From an uncultured Pontibacter sp. (GTDB lineage: Bacteria > Bacteroidota > Bacteroidia > Cytophagales > Hymenobacteraceae): a DNA stretch of 64,000 nt. The DNA lies in assembly GCF_947499215.1 (NCBI RefSeq), contig NZ_CANMNI010000001.1, forward strand, positions 1,507,523 to 1,571,522. The letters run 5' to 3'. Below the pieces are notes generated by a model that was not told the DNA's origin, made no database searches, and saw nothing but the letters and a program-made list of their open reading frames with translations. A program made the translations under genes and the position numbers. Of this stretch, positions 56,541 through 64,000 are shown in pieces. How positions within the stretch are numbered: the stretch's first letter is position 1; each line of letters begins with the position of its first letter.

Positions 56541-56606
56541 TTCTAACAAACCCTCCTCCTACACCCTCGTACATAGCACTTTAGCTATAAATCGACATTA
56601 CATGGG

Positions 56607-57434
56607 ATAGCGAAACCTCTACAAAACAAACTTAATTTCTTATTGCTCCTCTTACTGCCTTGCCTCGCACAGGCTCAGGCCGATGTGCCTGCGGGTGCAC
56701 GTGCCGCTGCGTTGGGAAATGCCTCTGTCACGCTGCCTGACCTCTGGGCGCTCAACAACAATGTGGCAGGTATAGCTAGCCTCGAGAAAGCACAAGTTGG
56801 TGCTTATGCGGAGAACCGTTTTGGTATACGAGCCTTCTCAACAATGACGTTGCAAGCGGTATACCCTACTGCCAAGTATGGCAACTACGGTGTGAGCATG
56901 AGCCGTTTTGGCGATGAGCTTTTCAGTCAGCAGCACGTGGGAGTGGGTGTAGGTCACAAGTTGGGGCAGTTTAGCTTGGGTGTGAAGGCTGATTTGTGGC
57001 AGGTCGCGGCTGAAGGGTTTGGCAGTCGCAAAGCCGTGGCGTTTTCGGTGGGCGGACAGGCGGAGATTGTGCCGGGATTCTTTTTTGGAGCCTATGCCTA
57101 CAATGTCAACCAAGCCAAGCTGGCCGCTTTCGACGACGAGCGACTACCCACCATCATGAAAGCCGGTCTCGGCTATCGACCTTACCAGAAACTCCTTTTA
57201 CTCGCCGAAACCGAAAAGCACATCGACTTTCCCGCCAACTTCAAAGCAGGTATAGAGTACCAGCTTTTGCAGGAGAAAGTGGCCCTGCGCTCGGGCTTTA
57301 GCACCCTTACCAACCGTGCTACTTTTGGCATAGGTTTTAAGGCTCGCCAACTTATCGCCGATTACGCTTTCGGCTCCACCACATTGCTGGGTGTGAGCCA
57401 TCATCTGTCGCTATCCTATACCTTTCAAAAGTAA
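56607..57434 (+). CDS. PorV/PorQ-like outer-membrane beta-barrel protein, start codon unclear
   Basis: Outer-membrane beta-barrel of the PorV/PorQ (UPF0164-like) type, found in type IX secretion and related complexes. Diagnostic start of the mature protein: ADVPAGARAAALGNASVTLPDLWALNNNVAG (cited in part), then amphipathic strands and a C-terminal LSLSYTFQK. The signal peptide needs upstream residues: the open frame reads IAKPLQNKLNF before LLLLLPCLAQAQA, but the only start-like codon there is ATA at 56607; the first TTG (56643) leaves too short a signal. The ATG at 56602 is out of frame and hits a stop. The start may have been lost. Downstream the HhH/barrel gene follows after 6 bases. Confidence 0.72.
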   Translation: MAKPLQNKLNFLLLLLLPCLAQAQADVPAGARAAALGNASVTLPDLWALNNNVAGIASLEKAQVGAYAENRFGIRAFSTMTLQAVYPTAKYGNYGVSMSRFGDELFSQQHVGVGVGHKLGQFSLGVKADLWQVAAEGFGSRKAVAFSVGGQAEIVPGFFFGAYAYNVNQAKLAAFDDERLPTIMKAGLGYRPYQKLLLLAETEKHIDFPANFKAGIEYQLLQEKVALRSGFSTLTNRATFGIGFKARQLIADYAFGSTTLLGVSHHLSLSYTFQK

Positions 57435-57440
57435 AACCGG

Positions 57441-59531
57441 ATGAGACAAGGTATAGCGACGCTCCTTCTGATACTTTGCATTTGGTTGCCGACGCAGGCA
57501 CAGGACTACCCACGCCAGACCTTCGATTTCGACCTGTTCGTACAAGAGCTCTTTGCGCAGCAGGAAGACGATAACGTGCCCTACGAAGACTTCTACGAAA
57601 CACTTTTTCAATACTTCCAGCGCCCCATCGACCTCAACCGAACCACACCCGAAGAACTAGCCTCACTCTACATCCTGTCCCGTCCGCAGATTGCCTCCTT
57701 CTTCCGCCACATCCAGGAAAACGGCCCTCTGCTCAGCATTTACGAACTGCAGGCTATACCAGATTTTGACTTGATCACGATCTACAAACTGGTCTACTTT
57801 GTCCGGGTAGATAATGCTGGCCTCAACGCCGACCAGCGCCCGCTGCTGCAACGCATCGTGGGCGAAGACAACAATGCGCTGATCATCCGCTACGAACGCA
57901 CCCTGCAGGAGCGCCGCGGCTATACCTCCGTCGACACGAGCAGCCGCTCCACAACGCGCTACCTCGGCTCACCGGATAAAGTGCTGATGCGCTACCGCGT
58001 GAGTCATACGCGCGACTACAGTCTGGGATTTACCGCTGAGAAAGACGCAGGCGAACAGTTCATCTGGGATTCCAGCACCCGTCGCTACGGCTTCGACTTT
58101 TACTCAGCCCATTTGCAACTCTACAACAAGGGTAAATTTAAGACCATTGCCTTAGGCGATTATCAATTGCAGTTCGGACAGGGATTGTTGCTTTCTTCGG
58201 GTTATAGTGTCGGCAAAGGCAGCGAGACCATCACGACTGTCAGTCGACCAAACGTGGGAATAAGGCCTTACAGTTCAGTGCTGGAGCACGCCTTTTACCG
58301 GGGCGCAGCCGCAACTTATACTTTAGGTCGGGTGGATGTGACGGGCTTTGTGTCAAGCAAACGAGTAGATGCGAACTTGCAGGCGCAGCTAGATACGCTG
58401 GATAACTTTGGGGACTTCTTTACAGGTATACAGACCACGGGGTTCCACCGTACACCAACCGAACTGGCAAATAAAGGGCAGGCCCGGGAAAAGATCATTG
58501 GCGGAAATGCGACTTACCAAAGTCGCAACCGCACCTTGCTGACTGGTATAACGGCGATGGCTACCACTTACAGTTCCCCCATTCAGAAGTCGGGTCTGCC
58601 TTACCAACGTTTTGAGTTTGGCGGCACGAGCAATTACAATATCGGCACCAACTACGCCTACACTTGGCAGAATGTATACCTATTCGGCGAAACGGCTATC
58701 TCCAAAAGCGGTGGCCTAGGCACCGTGAACGGTCTCACTGCCAACCTCTCCAACAAAGTGGAGCTGGCCATGCTCTATCGCTACTACGCCCGCGATTTCC
58801 ATACCTTCTATGGTGGTTCGTTTGGGGAAAGCACACGCAACATCAATGAGCAGGGTTTTTACACGGGTATCAAAATCAAGCCATTTCCGAAGTGGGAGCT
58901 CACGGCTTTTTACGACCGCTTCCGCTTCCCGTGGCTGCGCTACCGCGTAGATGCTCCTTCGCAAGGCAATGAGTACATGCTGCGGCTCTACTTCCGGCCA
59001 AACCGCCAGAGTTCGCTTTACGCTCAGTTCCGAGCCGAAAGCAAAGGCCGCAACATAGCCGAAAACATTACAAGCTCGGATTATGTCGGGCAGGCCAATC
59101 GCAAAAACTACTTGTTATATTATGAATTCACACCGACGCCAGTGGTCAACCTCCGCTCTAGAGTGCAGTTCAGCAGTTTCGACTTGGAGTCGCCCCAAAC
59201 TACGGGATACTTCATTTCCCAAGATGTTAACTTCAACTTCAATAAGTTTCGCCTCAGCACACGCTACGCCATCTTCGACACCGACGATTACGAAACCCGC
59301 CAGTATGCCTTCGAGCGGGACGTGCTGTATGCTTTCTCTATACCTGCCTTTAGTGGCCGCGGCACCCGGCTATATGCCTTGTTGCAGTTCAGGCCGATGC
59401 GCAAAATGGATGTTTGGGTAAAATACGGCCTGACGCACTACCGCAACCAAAGAACAGTCGGTTCGGGTTTGGAGACGATTGAAGGACCGAGAAGATCTGA
59501 CATTCGAGTGCAGGCAAGGTATAGGTTTTAA
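57441..59531 (+). CDS. ComEA-like HhH domain plus beta-barrel outer-membrane protein
   Basis: 696-aa exported protein with signal peptide ending PTQAQD. Residues about 60-120 form a ComEA-type helix-hairpin-helix region (IDLNRTTPEELASLYILSRPQIASFFRHI, cited in part; LLSIYELQAIPDFDLITI). The rest, from about 150, is amphipathic beta strands ending RVQARYRF with the C-terminal Phe of barrel proteins. An HhH fold usually binds DNA, so a role at the outer membrane in DNA uptake is conceivable, but the domain could simply be a folding unit. It lies 6 bases after the PorV/PorQ-like gene and overlaps the convergent sigma factor gene by 4 bases. Confidence 0.82.
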   Translation: MRQGIATLLLILCIWLPTQAQDYPRQTFDFDLFVQELFAQQEDDNVPYEDFYETLFQYFQRPIDLNRTTPEELASLYILSRPQIASFFRHIQENGPLLSIYELQAIPDFDLITIYKLVYFVRVDNAGLNADQRPLLQRIVGEDNNALIIRYERTLQERRGYTSVDTSSRSTTRYLGSPDKVLMRYRVSHTRDYSLGFTAEKDAGEQFIWDSSTRRYGFDFYSAHLQLYNKGKFKTIALGDYQLQFGQGLLLSSGYSVGKGSETITTVSRPNVGIRPYSSVLEHAFYRGAAATYTLGRVDVTGFVSSKRVDANLQAQLDTLDNFGDFFTGIQTTGFHRTPTELANKGQAREKIIGGNATYQSRNRTLLTGITAMATTYSSPIQKSGLPYQRFEFGGTSNYNIGTNYAYTWQNVYLFGETAISKSGGLGTVNGLTANLSNKVELAMLYRYYARDFHTFYGGSFGESTRNINEQGFYTGIKIKPFPKWELTAFYDRFRFPWLRYRVDAPSQGNEYMLRLYFRPNRQSSLYAQFRAESKGRNIAENITSSDYVGQANRKNYLLYYEFTPTPVVNLRSRVQFSSFDLESPQTTGYFISQDVNFNFNKFRLSTRYAIFDTDDYETRQYAFERDVLYAFSIPAFSGRGTRLYALLQFRPMRKMDVWVKYGLTHYRNQRTVGSGLETIEGPRRSDIRVQARYRF

Positions 59532-60160
59532 TCCCTACTCCCTTTTAATTGCACCTGCAACGGCCTGCAACTTTCCTTTGCTGTGGCACTCACCAAAGCA
59601 CCTTTCCTATCAAGCTCCAGATGGCAGCATTCCAGAAACAGTTCTTTCAATTTCTCACGGCCGCGCTGCACACGCGACTTGGCGCCCGAATAGGACATCC
59701 CTAACCGCTCAGCGATCTCTTTCTGACTGATCCCTTCTATTTCACTCAGACGAAGGGGCTCGGCGTATTCGGTGGGAAGCATATTAATGAGTGGCAGCAC
59801 AAGATTCTCACTATCTGGATGTCCTGCTTCTTGACTAAACTGTTCTTCCAGTTTGCTTTCGTCCTCAATCGGCATGGTGCGCCCCTGCTCGCGGTAATAG
59901 TCGTACACGGCGTTGCGGGCTATTTGGTAGAGCCAAGCATTCATGTTGCGCACATCCTGCAGCTGCTCGCAGTGTTTGTAGAGCTTCACGTAGAGCTGTT
60001 GCAGAATGTCGTTGGCCTCGTCTTTGTCTTTCACGCGCTTCAATACAAAGCCTCTAAGTTTGTCCTCGTACGCTAGGTAGACAGGCGCTACGGCGGAACA
60101 GGTGTCTACTGGCGTTACAACCTGATCACCTGAGCAAGTATGGCAGCTTTTATTTTCCAT
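59528..60160 (-). CDS. sigZ: RNA polymerase sigma factor, SigZ type (ECF)
   Basis: 210-aa ECF-like sigma factor. Region 2 (LRGFVLKRVKDKDEANDILQQLYVKLY, cited in part; NMNAWLYQIARNAVYDYYRE) and region 4 (LRLSEIEGISQKEIAERLGMSYSGAKSRVQRGREKL, cited in part) are clear. Additional cysteines lie at both ends: CHTC at residues 6-9, Cys21, and ECCH in the C-terminal tail shared by SigZ-like proteins. Close by upstream is an ArsI/CadI-type metalloenzyme gene. Regulation by a thiol-reactive metal is possible. No anti-sigma gene is adjacent. Confidence 0.85.
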   Translation of the reverse strand: MENKSCHTCSGDQVVTPVDTCSAVAPVYLAYEDKLRGFVLKRVKDKDEANDILQQLYVKLYKHCEQLQDVRNMNAWLYQIARNAVYDYYREQGRTMPIEDESKLEEQFSQEAGHPDSENLVLPLINMLPTEYAEPLRLSEIEGISQKEIAERLGMSYSGAKSRVQRGREKLKELFLECCHLELDRKGALVSATAKESCRPLQVQLKGSRD

Positions 60161-60268
60161 GGCGCAACGATTTTATGATTAGTCGAGAATGAATCCACAC
60201 ATCAATTTACGAAGAAAAATATGGAAAAGACAAACTCAAGAATACCTCCATTGACACCTATAAAAATA

Positions 60269-60311
60269 GCCGGACCACGGCAGGTATGGCGTATACCTGC
60301 CGTGGTCCGGC
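60269..60311 (-). terminator. Terminator after the ArsI/CadI-type gene
   Basis: 19-bp perfect stem GCCGGACCACGGCAGGTAT / ATACCTGCCGTGGTCCGGC with a 5-base loop, followed by TATTTTTA on the minus strand. Confidence 0.9.
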
Positions 60312-60330
60312 CTAGTAGTTTTATTTTGTA

Positions 60331-60753
60331 CTAAATGGCAGCTTCTTGGTTTGTGGCAGTGGGGCGGGCGTTTGTACCTTCACCGTATACAGTGGCTTCT
60401 CCGAAGGTATAGAAGGCTTCCCAGTCTACGCCTTGCGGGTCGGTTATCCACGACTTCTCTGACTTGGCATAACAGCAAGTGCACTTTCCTTCCTCCCGGA
60501 TGGCGCCTTTGGCTTGCTTCAGCCTGCCGTATACTTCTGCCAGTTCCTCTTCGCTTTCGGCCTGTATACCCAAGTGCTCTATACCTGCGTTTTCGGGATG
60601 CAGCGAAATAGCAAAATTAATGCGTGGGTCTTCCAGCATCCATTTGGCATAGTCTTCTTTCAGCACAGTTGGCTTTGCCCCAAACAGCGCTGTGTAAAAA
60701 GCGAGTGACTCGTGTATTTTTTTAACGCGCACATTCACATGGAATCTTTTCAT
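60331..60753 (-). CDS. ArsI/CadI-family metal-resistance dioxygenase-fold protein
   Basis: 140-aa vicinal-oxygen-chelate (glyoxalase-fold) protein. ArsI enzymes break the C-As bond of trivalent organoarsenicals; CadI proteins are cadmium-induced relatives. Metal ligands would be His5 (KRFHVNVRV), His of IEHLGIQ and Glu of DWEAFYT. The thiol pair CTCCYAKSEKSW (about residues 90-101) is the hallmark that binds the arsenical. It is upstream of sigZ on the same strand but separated by a terminator. Which metal(loid) it handles cannot be decided from sequence. Confidence 0.9.
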   Translation of the reverse strand: MKRFHVNVRVKKIHESLAFYTALFGAKPTVLKEDYAKWMLEDPRINFAISLHPENAGIEHLGIQAESEEELAEVYGRLKQAKGAIREEGKCTCCYAKSEKSWITDPQGVDWEAFYTFGEATVYGEGTNARPTATNQEAAI

Positions 60754-60811
60754 GGCTTTGTCTTTTTAAGGTGATGCTTTTGATTTACACCTTGAGGACG
60801 GCGTCCCTCCT

Positions 60812-60853
60812 GAAAAGACGCAGCCCCTCGGAAAATATTTTCCATGGGGCTGC
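60812..60853 (-). terminator. Terminator after the DUF3857/transglutaminase operon
   Basis: Stem GCAGCCCC...GGGGCTGC containing the inner palindrome GGAAAATATTTTCC, followed by GTCTTTTC on the minus strand, 24 bases beyond the stop codon. Confidence 0.8.
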
Positions 60854-60877
60854 ATTAACTTCTTGTAAAGAACTGAT

Positions 60878-62776
60878 TTACTGCACGTTTTTCACAAATA
60901 CCAGTTGTTGCATATCAGCTTTGTACACATTGTTCATAAACTCAACCATAGCGGCATACACCTCTGGCTTAAAGCGGCCTTTGTGCATTTCCAACACACG
61001 CGTATAGATAATACGCTGTTCCTCTACCTGCACTGAAGCGCTGTAGTTGCCAAATTCAGTAGCATAGTGGGTATCATTGGGTTTGAATTCCAAGGTATAG
61101 CCAGCCGGCATTTCATAAACGACCGTATCGATGTTAGTATAAGCCGTGGAGCGAACCACATCCCACTGGCGCTTACCGGTATTCTGCGGTACCGAAGCCC
61201 AGCGGTTCATCAGGTTTGGAGTCAGGAACATTCGTTTTCCACTCACCGTCACACACTGGCGCAGGTTTAGCTCCAGTGTTTCGTTTACCTCTGGCATACG
61301 GCCTTTTTTAAGATCAAACGAATAGCTTTTCACATCAAAAGCAGGTATGTCGATGTTGCGGTACAGCCATTTGCGCTGCTCCTCGGGGGACAGGCTATGG
61401 ATGATGTCGCGGTGGTCTTCGTGCTCCACTCCGGTATAGCGTGTCTGTATCTGCGCCATCCCGTTTCCGGTTTCATCCAGCTTTACGGCGGCAGTGCGAC
61501 TTTGCAGGTTGTCCTTGGCGGTATAGGCCTGCGTTTTTACCAACTTTCCTCCTTCTGGGGTGATAAGCAGGGCATGTCGGTCTCCGGTGAAGCTTCCGGA
61601 GAAGCCAGCTGATTCGATTTGGCTGGTACACTCCAACCACAGGGTATCCTGCTTCATGGGCACACACAAAATGACGTGATTGAACTGCTGACTTGGAAAA
61701 TCAGTTAGAACGCCTCGGTCATTTGAACCGCCATTCACCAAGGCGTAAATCGAAGGTATACCTACCGCCTTGAGCATAGACTGCGTATAGTTGGTGAGCG
61801 CCTTGCAGTCACCGTAACCTTTGGCATCCACAAAACTGGCCTCGAAAGGCTGCCAGCCGCCCAAGCCTAGTTGAATGGACACATAGCGGGTGTTAGACTG
61901 CAGGTACTCATAAATCTTAACGATCTTCTCACGCGGATCGTCTATACCTGCCACAAGGGTTTGCAGCTTTACTTTGGTGGCTTCCGGCAGCTCGTCACGC
62001 CCCTCACTCAGTTTACTCACCCACTTGCCATAGGATTCCCATGTCTCCATATTGCCCTTGTAGCCCTGCACCTCAAAATCTGTGGGAGCAGTGCGAACCA
62101 TCGGCAGAATTTCCCACATGCTCGGTCCGTAGGGCTCGCTCTCTATCGGGGTCAGGTTGCTAACCTCCCAGCTGTATACATCGTGCGCGGCTGTCGACTC
62201 TTGTCTGGCTTTTTGAGTTAAGTTACTTTCGCGGTAGCGCAACTTCATGCCTTTGGGCATGTTCACTTTAAAGGTGGCTTTCTCTACAGAGGTCTTGCTA
62301 TTGACCAGCGGTATCCAAGTCGGGTAGAAAAGCATATTGCTCGACGTGACTTGGTATTCAAACTCTACCCTGTAAGGATACATGGTATGTGACAAGTCAG
62401 CATGCTTCATTCGGTTTTCAAGCACCTCATAATCGGCACTGCCGTTGCCTACATCTTTGATATCGCCATTCTTCAGTGTCTTGATTTTCTTCCCGTTCTT
62501 GTCGTAACTGGTGCCTTTAATAAAATTAATCTTGTGAAGTCTGTCATAAGGCACGTATAGGTTGGCGTGGTCTTTTCCGCCCGAATTAAGAATCGTGATC
62601 ACTGAACGCACATAGGTAGTGCCATTACTTATCGAGTTAACCGTAAAGACTGTCTCCTCCTGCTCTATAATGGCATTGGCACCTTTAGAAAGGTCTTTGC
62701 TAAATGGCAAGGCCTGCACCTGCATTATAAACACAAGGCAGGCGGCCATCCATAATTTGTAAAAGTTTGGTCTCAT
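60878..62776 (-). CDS. DUF3857 / transglutaminase-like exported protein (copy 2)
   Basis: 632-aa exported protein: signal peptide about 1-24 (MRPNFYKLWMAACLVFIMQVQA, cited in part), DUF3857 domain (about 30-230, with PYDRLHKINFIKGTSYDKNGKKI), transglutaminase core (about 260-400). The catalytic Cys lies in GYGDCKALTNYTQSML, His in FNHVILCVP and the acid in LWLECTSQ (Glu where Asp is usual). A C-terminal beta domain follows. Function unknown; such proteins are common in Bacteroidota, often in tandem. The frame extends to 62857, overlapping the upstream gene; the ATG at 62776 fits the signal peptide and avoids the overlap. Confidence 0.88.
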   Translation of the reverse strand: MRPNFYKLWMAACLVFIMQVQALPFSKDLSKGANAIIEQEETVFTVNSISNGTTYVRSVITILNSGGKDHANLYVPYDRLHKINFIKGTSYDKNGKKIKTLKNGDIKDVGNGSADYEVLENRMKHADLSHTMYPYRVEFEYQVTSSNMLFYPTWIPLVNSKTSVEKATFKVNMPKGMKLRYRESNLTQKARQESTAAHDVYSWEVSNLTPIESEPYGPSMWEILPMVRTAPTDFEVQGYKGNMETWESYGKWVSKLSEGRDELPEATKVKLQTLVAGIDDPREKIVKIYEYLQSNTRYVSIQLGLGGWQPFEASFVDAKGYGDCKALTNYTQSMLKAVGIPSIYALVNGGSNDRGVLTDFPSQQFNHVILCVPMKQDTLWLECTSQIESAGFSGSFTGDRHALLITPEGGKLVKTQAYTAKDNLQSRTAAVKLDETGNGMAQIQTRYTGVEHEDHRDIIHSLSPEEQRKWLYRNIDIPAFDVKSYSFDLKKGRMPEVNETLELNLRQCVTVSGKRMFLTPNLMNRWASVPQNTGKRQWDVVRSTAYTNIDTVVYEMPAGYTLEFKPNDTHYATEFGNYSASVQVEEQRIIYTRVLEMHKGRFKPEVYAAMVEFMNNVYKADMQQLVFVKNVQ

Positions 62777-62816
62777 ATCACGATTGGGTAAAGTTGTACC
62801 TATTGCGAGCGCGATT

Positions 62817-64000
62817 CTATTTTCTCTTGAGCACGATCTTTTCTGCGTGCTTGGCAACTATCTGGTTATATAGCTCCTTCAGATATGGGTATTCTTCTGC
62901 GTAGTAAATGGGTTTTACAATATCGATCCTGCTCATTACTTCTACTACATTTCCATTTTTTTCAACAATGTATGTAAAGCTTCCCCCATTGTTAGGCAGT
63001 TTCATTAACACATTTTGTGGAGAATCCTCCAGTTCGTAGTTCTCAGGTATAGTGAAACGACATATAAGTGTCTCGCTGATCGGAACAGCAAAATCAACTG
63101 GATATGCCCGCTGCTCCATCTTGAACGGATTCTCCTTCTCCCCTTGGCCCAGCATCGGGTTTAGGTAAATCACATCAACAGGATGTGGACTACCAGTACT
63201 TTCAACTTTATATTGCAGCTCCAGTGGGCTGCTCAGGTCGCTGATGTTCTTAAAAGATGGGGTGCTGACTTTGTAGGTTCCTATTTCCTTGTTGAGTTTC
63301 TCTGTATACTTCTGTTCTCCTTCTTCAGTAATCTCTTTGCGTATGTACAGCGCTCTGTAGCCACCGCTGACCTCTTTTGCTTCGCCTTTTATTTGGCCTT
63401 GCGCATTCACTACTAAGTTGCCATTGTAGTACTTCTGATACAGGCCTGATGGCTTCAGTTCCACCCAACGGGCAGCTTTTGATTTTACAAGGTACCCTTC
63501 TCCGTTGAGACTGCGGACAGGCAGCATGCCGGCAGGCAGCATCGGATCGGTGGCATCTAGTAGAAATTCTTTGCCATCAACCGTTACGTGAGCAATCACA
63601 TAGTTAAACTTGTTGAGCAAGGGGGTTCCTTTGTATACCCGCCCGTGTTCGCGCGTGCTCACCAGTACAGGTGCCGCATCAAGGCCGGCTTCTTGCAGCA
63701 TAGCCGTGAGGAGCAGATTTACCTCGGCCGCGCTTCCGGATTTACTCTCAAAAGCCTTGCGAAGCGCCCCGGTGGTATAAATCCCGTACTTACCATTCCA
63801 GTTCATGCTTTTTTGCACGTGACTGTAAATAGTCGCCATTTGCTTCTCCGGCTCACTATGCGTACTCACCAAGGCCGCAATACCATCCTTAAAGAACCCC
63901 TTGCGATTGAGCTGGCTTCCGAATCGTTCGTCTTGTAGTAACTCATCAACCACCTGCTTCCAGTCCCCTGTCATCACTTCGTCGTTCTTGCCTGGCACAC
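62817..64000 (-). CDS. DUF3857/transglutaminase-like protein (copy 1), N-terminal part outside window
   Basis: C-terminal ~393 residues of the paralogue upstream of copy 2. The transglutaminase-like core is partly visible: KSGSAAEVNLLLTAMLQEAGLDAAPVLVSTREHG has Ala-Glu at the position of the Cys motif, and NKFNYVIAHVTVDGKEFLLDATDP has Asn-Tyr where copy 2 has the catalytic His. Both key residues are therefore replaced, so this copy looks non-catalytic. The frame runs to the last base; no start is visible. Copy 2 follows 40 bases downstream. Confidence 0.85.
   Translation of the reverse strand, partial: VPGKNDEVMTGDWKQVVDELLQDERFGSQLNRKGFFKDGIAALVSTHSEPEKQMATIYSHVQKSMNWNGKYGIYTTGALRKAFESKSGSAAEVNLLLTAMLQEAGLDAAPVLVSTREHGRVYKGTPLLNKFNYVIAHVTVDGKEFLLDATDPMLPAGMLPVRSLNGEGYLVKSKAARWVELKPSGLYQKYYNGNLVVNAQGQIKGEAKEVSGGYRALYIRKEITEEGEQKYTEKLNKEIGTYKVSTPSFKNISDLSSPLELQYKVESTGSPHPVDVIYLNPMLGQGEKENPFKMEQRAYPVDFAVPISETLICRFTIPENYELEDSPQNVLMKLPNNGGSFTYIVEKNGNVVEVMSRIDIVKPIYYAEEYPYLKELYNQIVAKHAEKIVLKRK

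Overview
The window reads as chromosome of an aerobic Bacteroidota, most likely Cytophagales / Hymenobacteraceae (Pontibacter- or Hymenobacter-like). Evidence: TonB receptors with a carboxypeptidase-regulatory-like N-domain, an S46 dipeptidyl-peptidase, PorV/PorQ-like barrels, an hpt-adk-obg cluster, DUF3857/transglutaminase proteins, and promoters of the TTG-(18-20)-TAnnTTTG type. GC content is moderate. Genes often end in long, near-perfect hairpins. The window opens inside serA and closes inside a transglutaminase-family gene.

Layout. 0-10.2 kb: housekeeping (serA end, A-type Fe-S carrier, ChaN-like protein, NatAB-type ABC exporter, dnaJ-grpE, obg-adk-hpt). 10.2-15.3 kb: a palindromic MITE-like element in the 3' region of a membrane pyrophosphatase gene, an M42-like peptidase and a TPR-like protein. 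15.3-19.6 kb: GC-rich ugd-uxs (UDP-glucuronate and UDP-xylose supply) next to an asparagine-synthetase homologue whose two active sites are both altered. 19.7-23.1 kb: alpha/beta hydrolase, GlcD-like oxidase, NlpC/P60 lipoprotein. 23.2-29.8 kb: two tandem ~1050-aa TonB receptor paralogues with very different codon usage. 29.9-33.8 kb: a decayed tRNA beside tRNA-Ala(GGC), a DUF2267 protein, cysE-cysK and an MFS exporter. 34-35.8 kb: three small membrane proteins of 164 aa each. 35.9-45.8 kb: HEAT-cyclophilin lipoprotein, thioredoxin-like protein, sdpR-sdpI pair with operator, hydrolases, an aspartyl protease-PDZ protein, a beta-lactamase-family pseudogene and a flavodoxin-like protein.

46.4-52.6 kb is the most interesting region. 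Four tightly packed genes (DUF4856 lipoprotein, imelysin-like lipoprotein, a homologue of vitamin-K-dependent gamma-glutamyl carboxylase, and a TonB receptor) sit behind a promoter that overlaps a 23-bp iron-box-like palindrome. I infer an iron-responsive surface uptake system with a built-in, quinone-dependent protein-modifying enzyme.

52.6-64 kb: small envelope proteins, yidD, the S46 peptidase, a 327-bp nested inverted-repeat element, a PorV/PorQ-like barrel lacking a normal start codon followed by an HhH/beta-barrel protein, a cysteine-rich SigZ-type sigma factor beside an ArsI/CadI-type metalloenzyme, and two tandem DUF3857/transglutaminase proteins.

Across the window the hexamer GGTATA/TATACC (often AGGTATAG/CTATACCT) is about four to five times over-represented, but is absent from the ugd-uxs block and rare in the two large TonB receptor genes.
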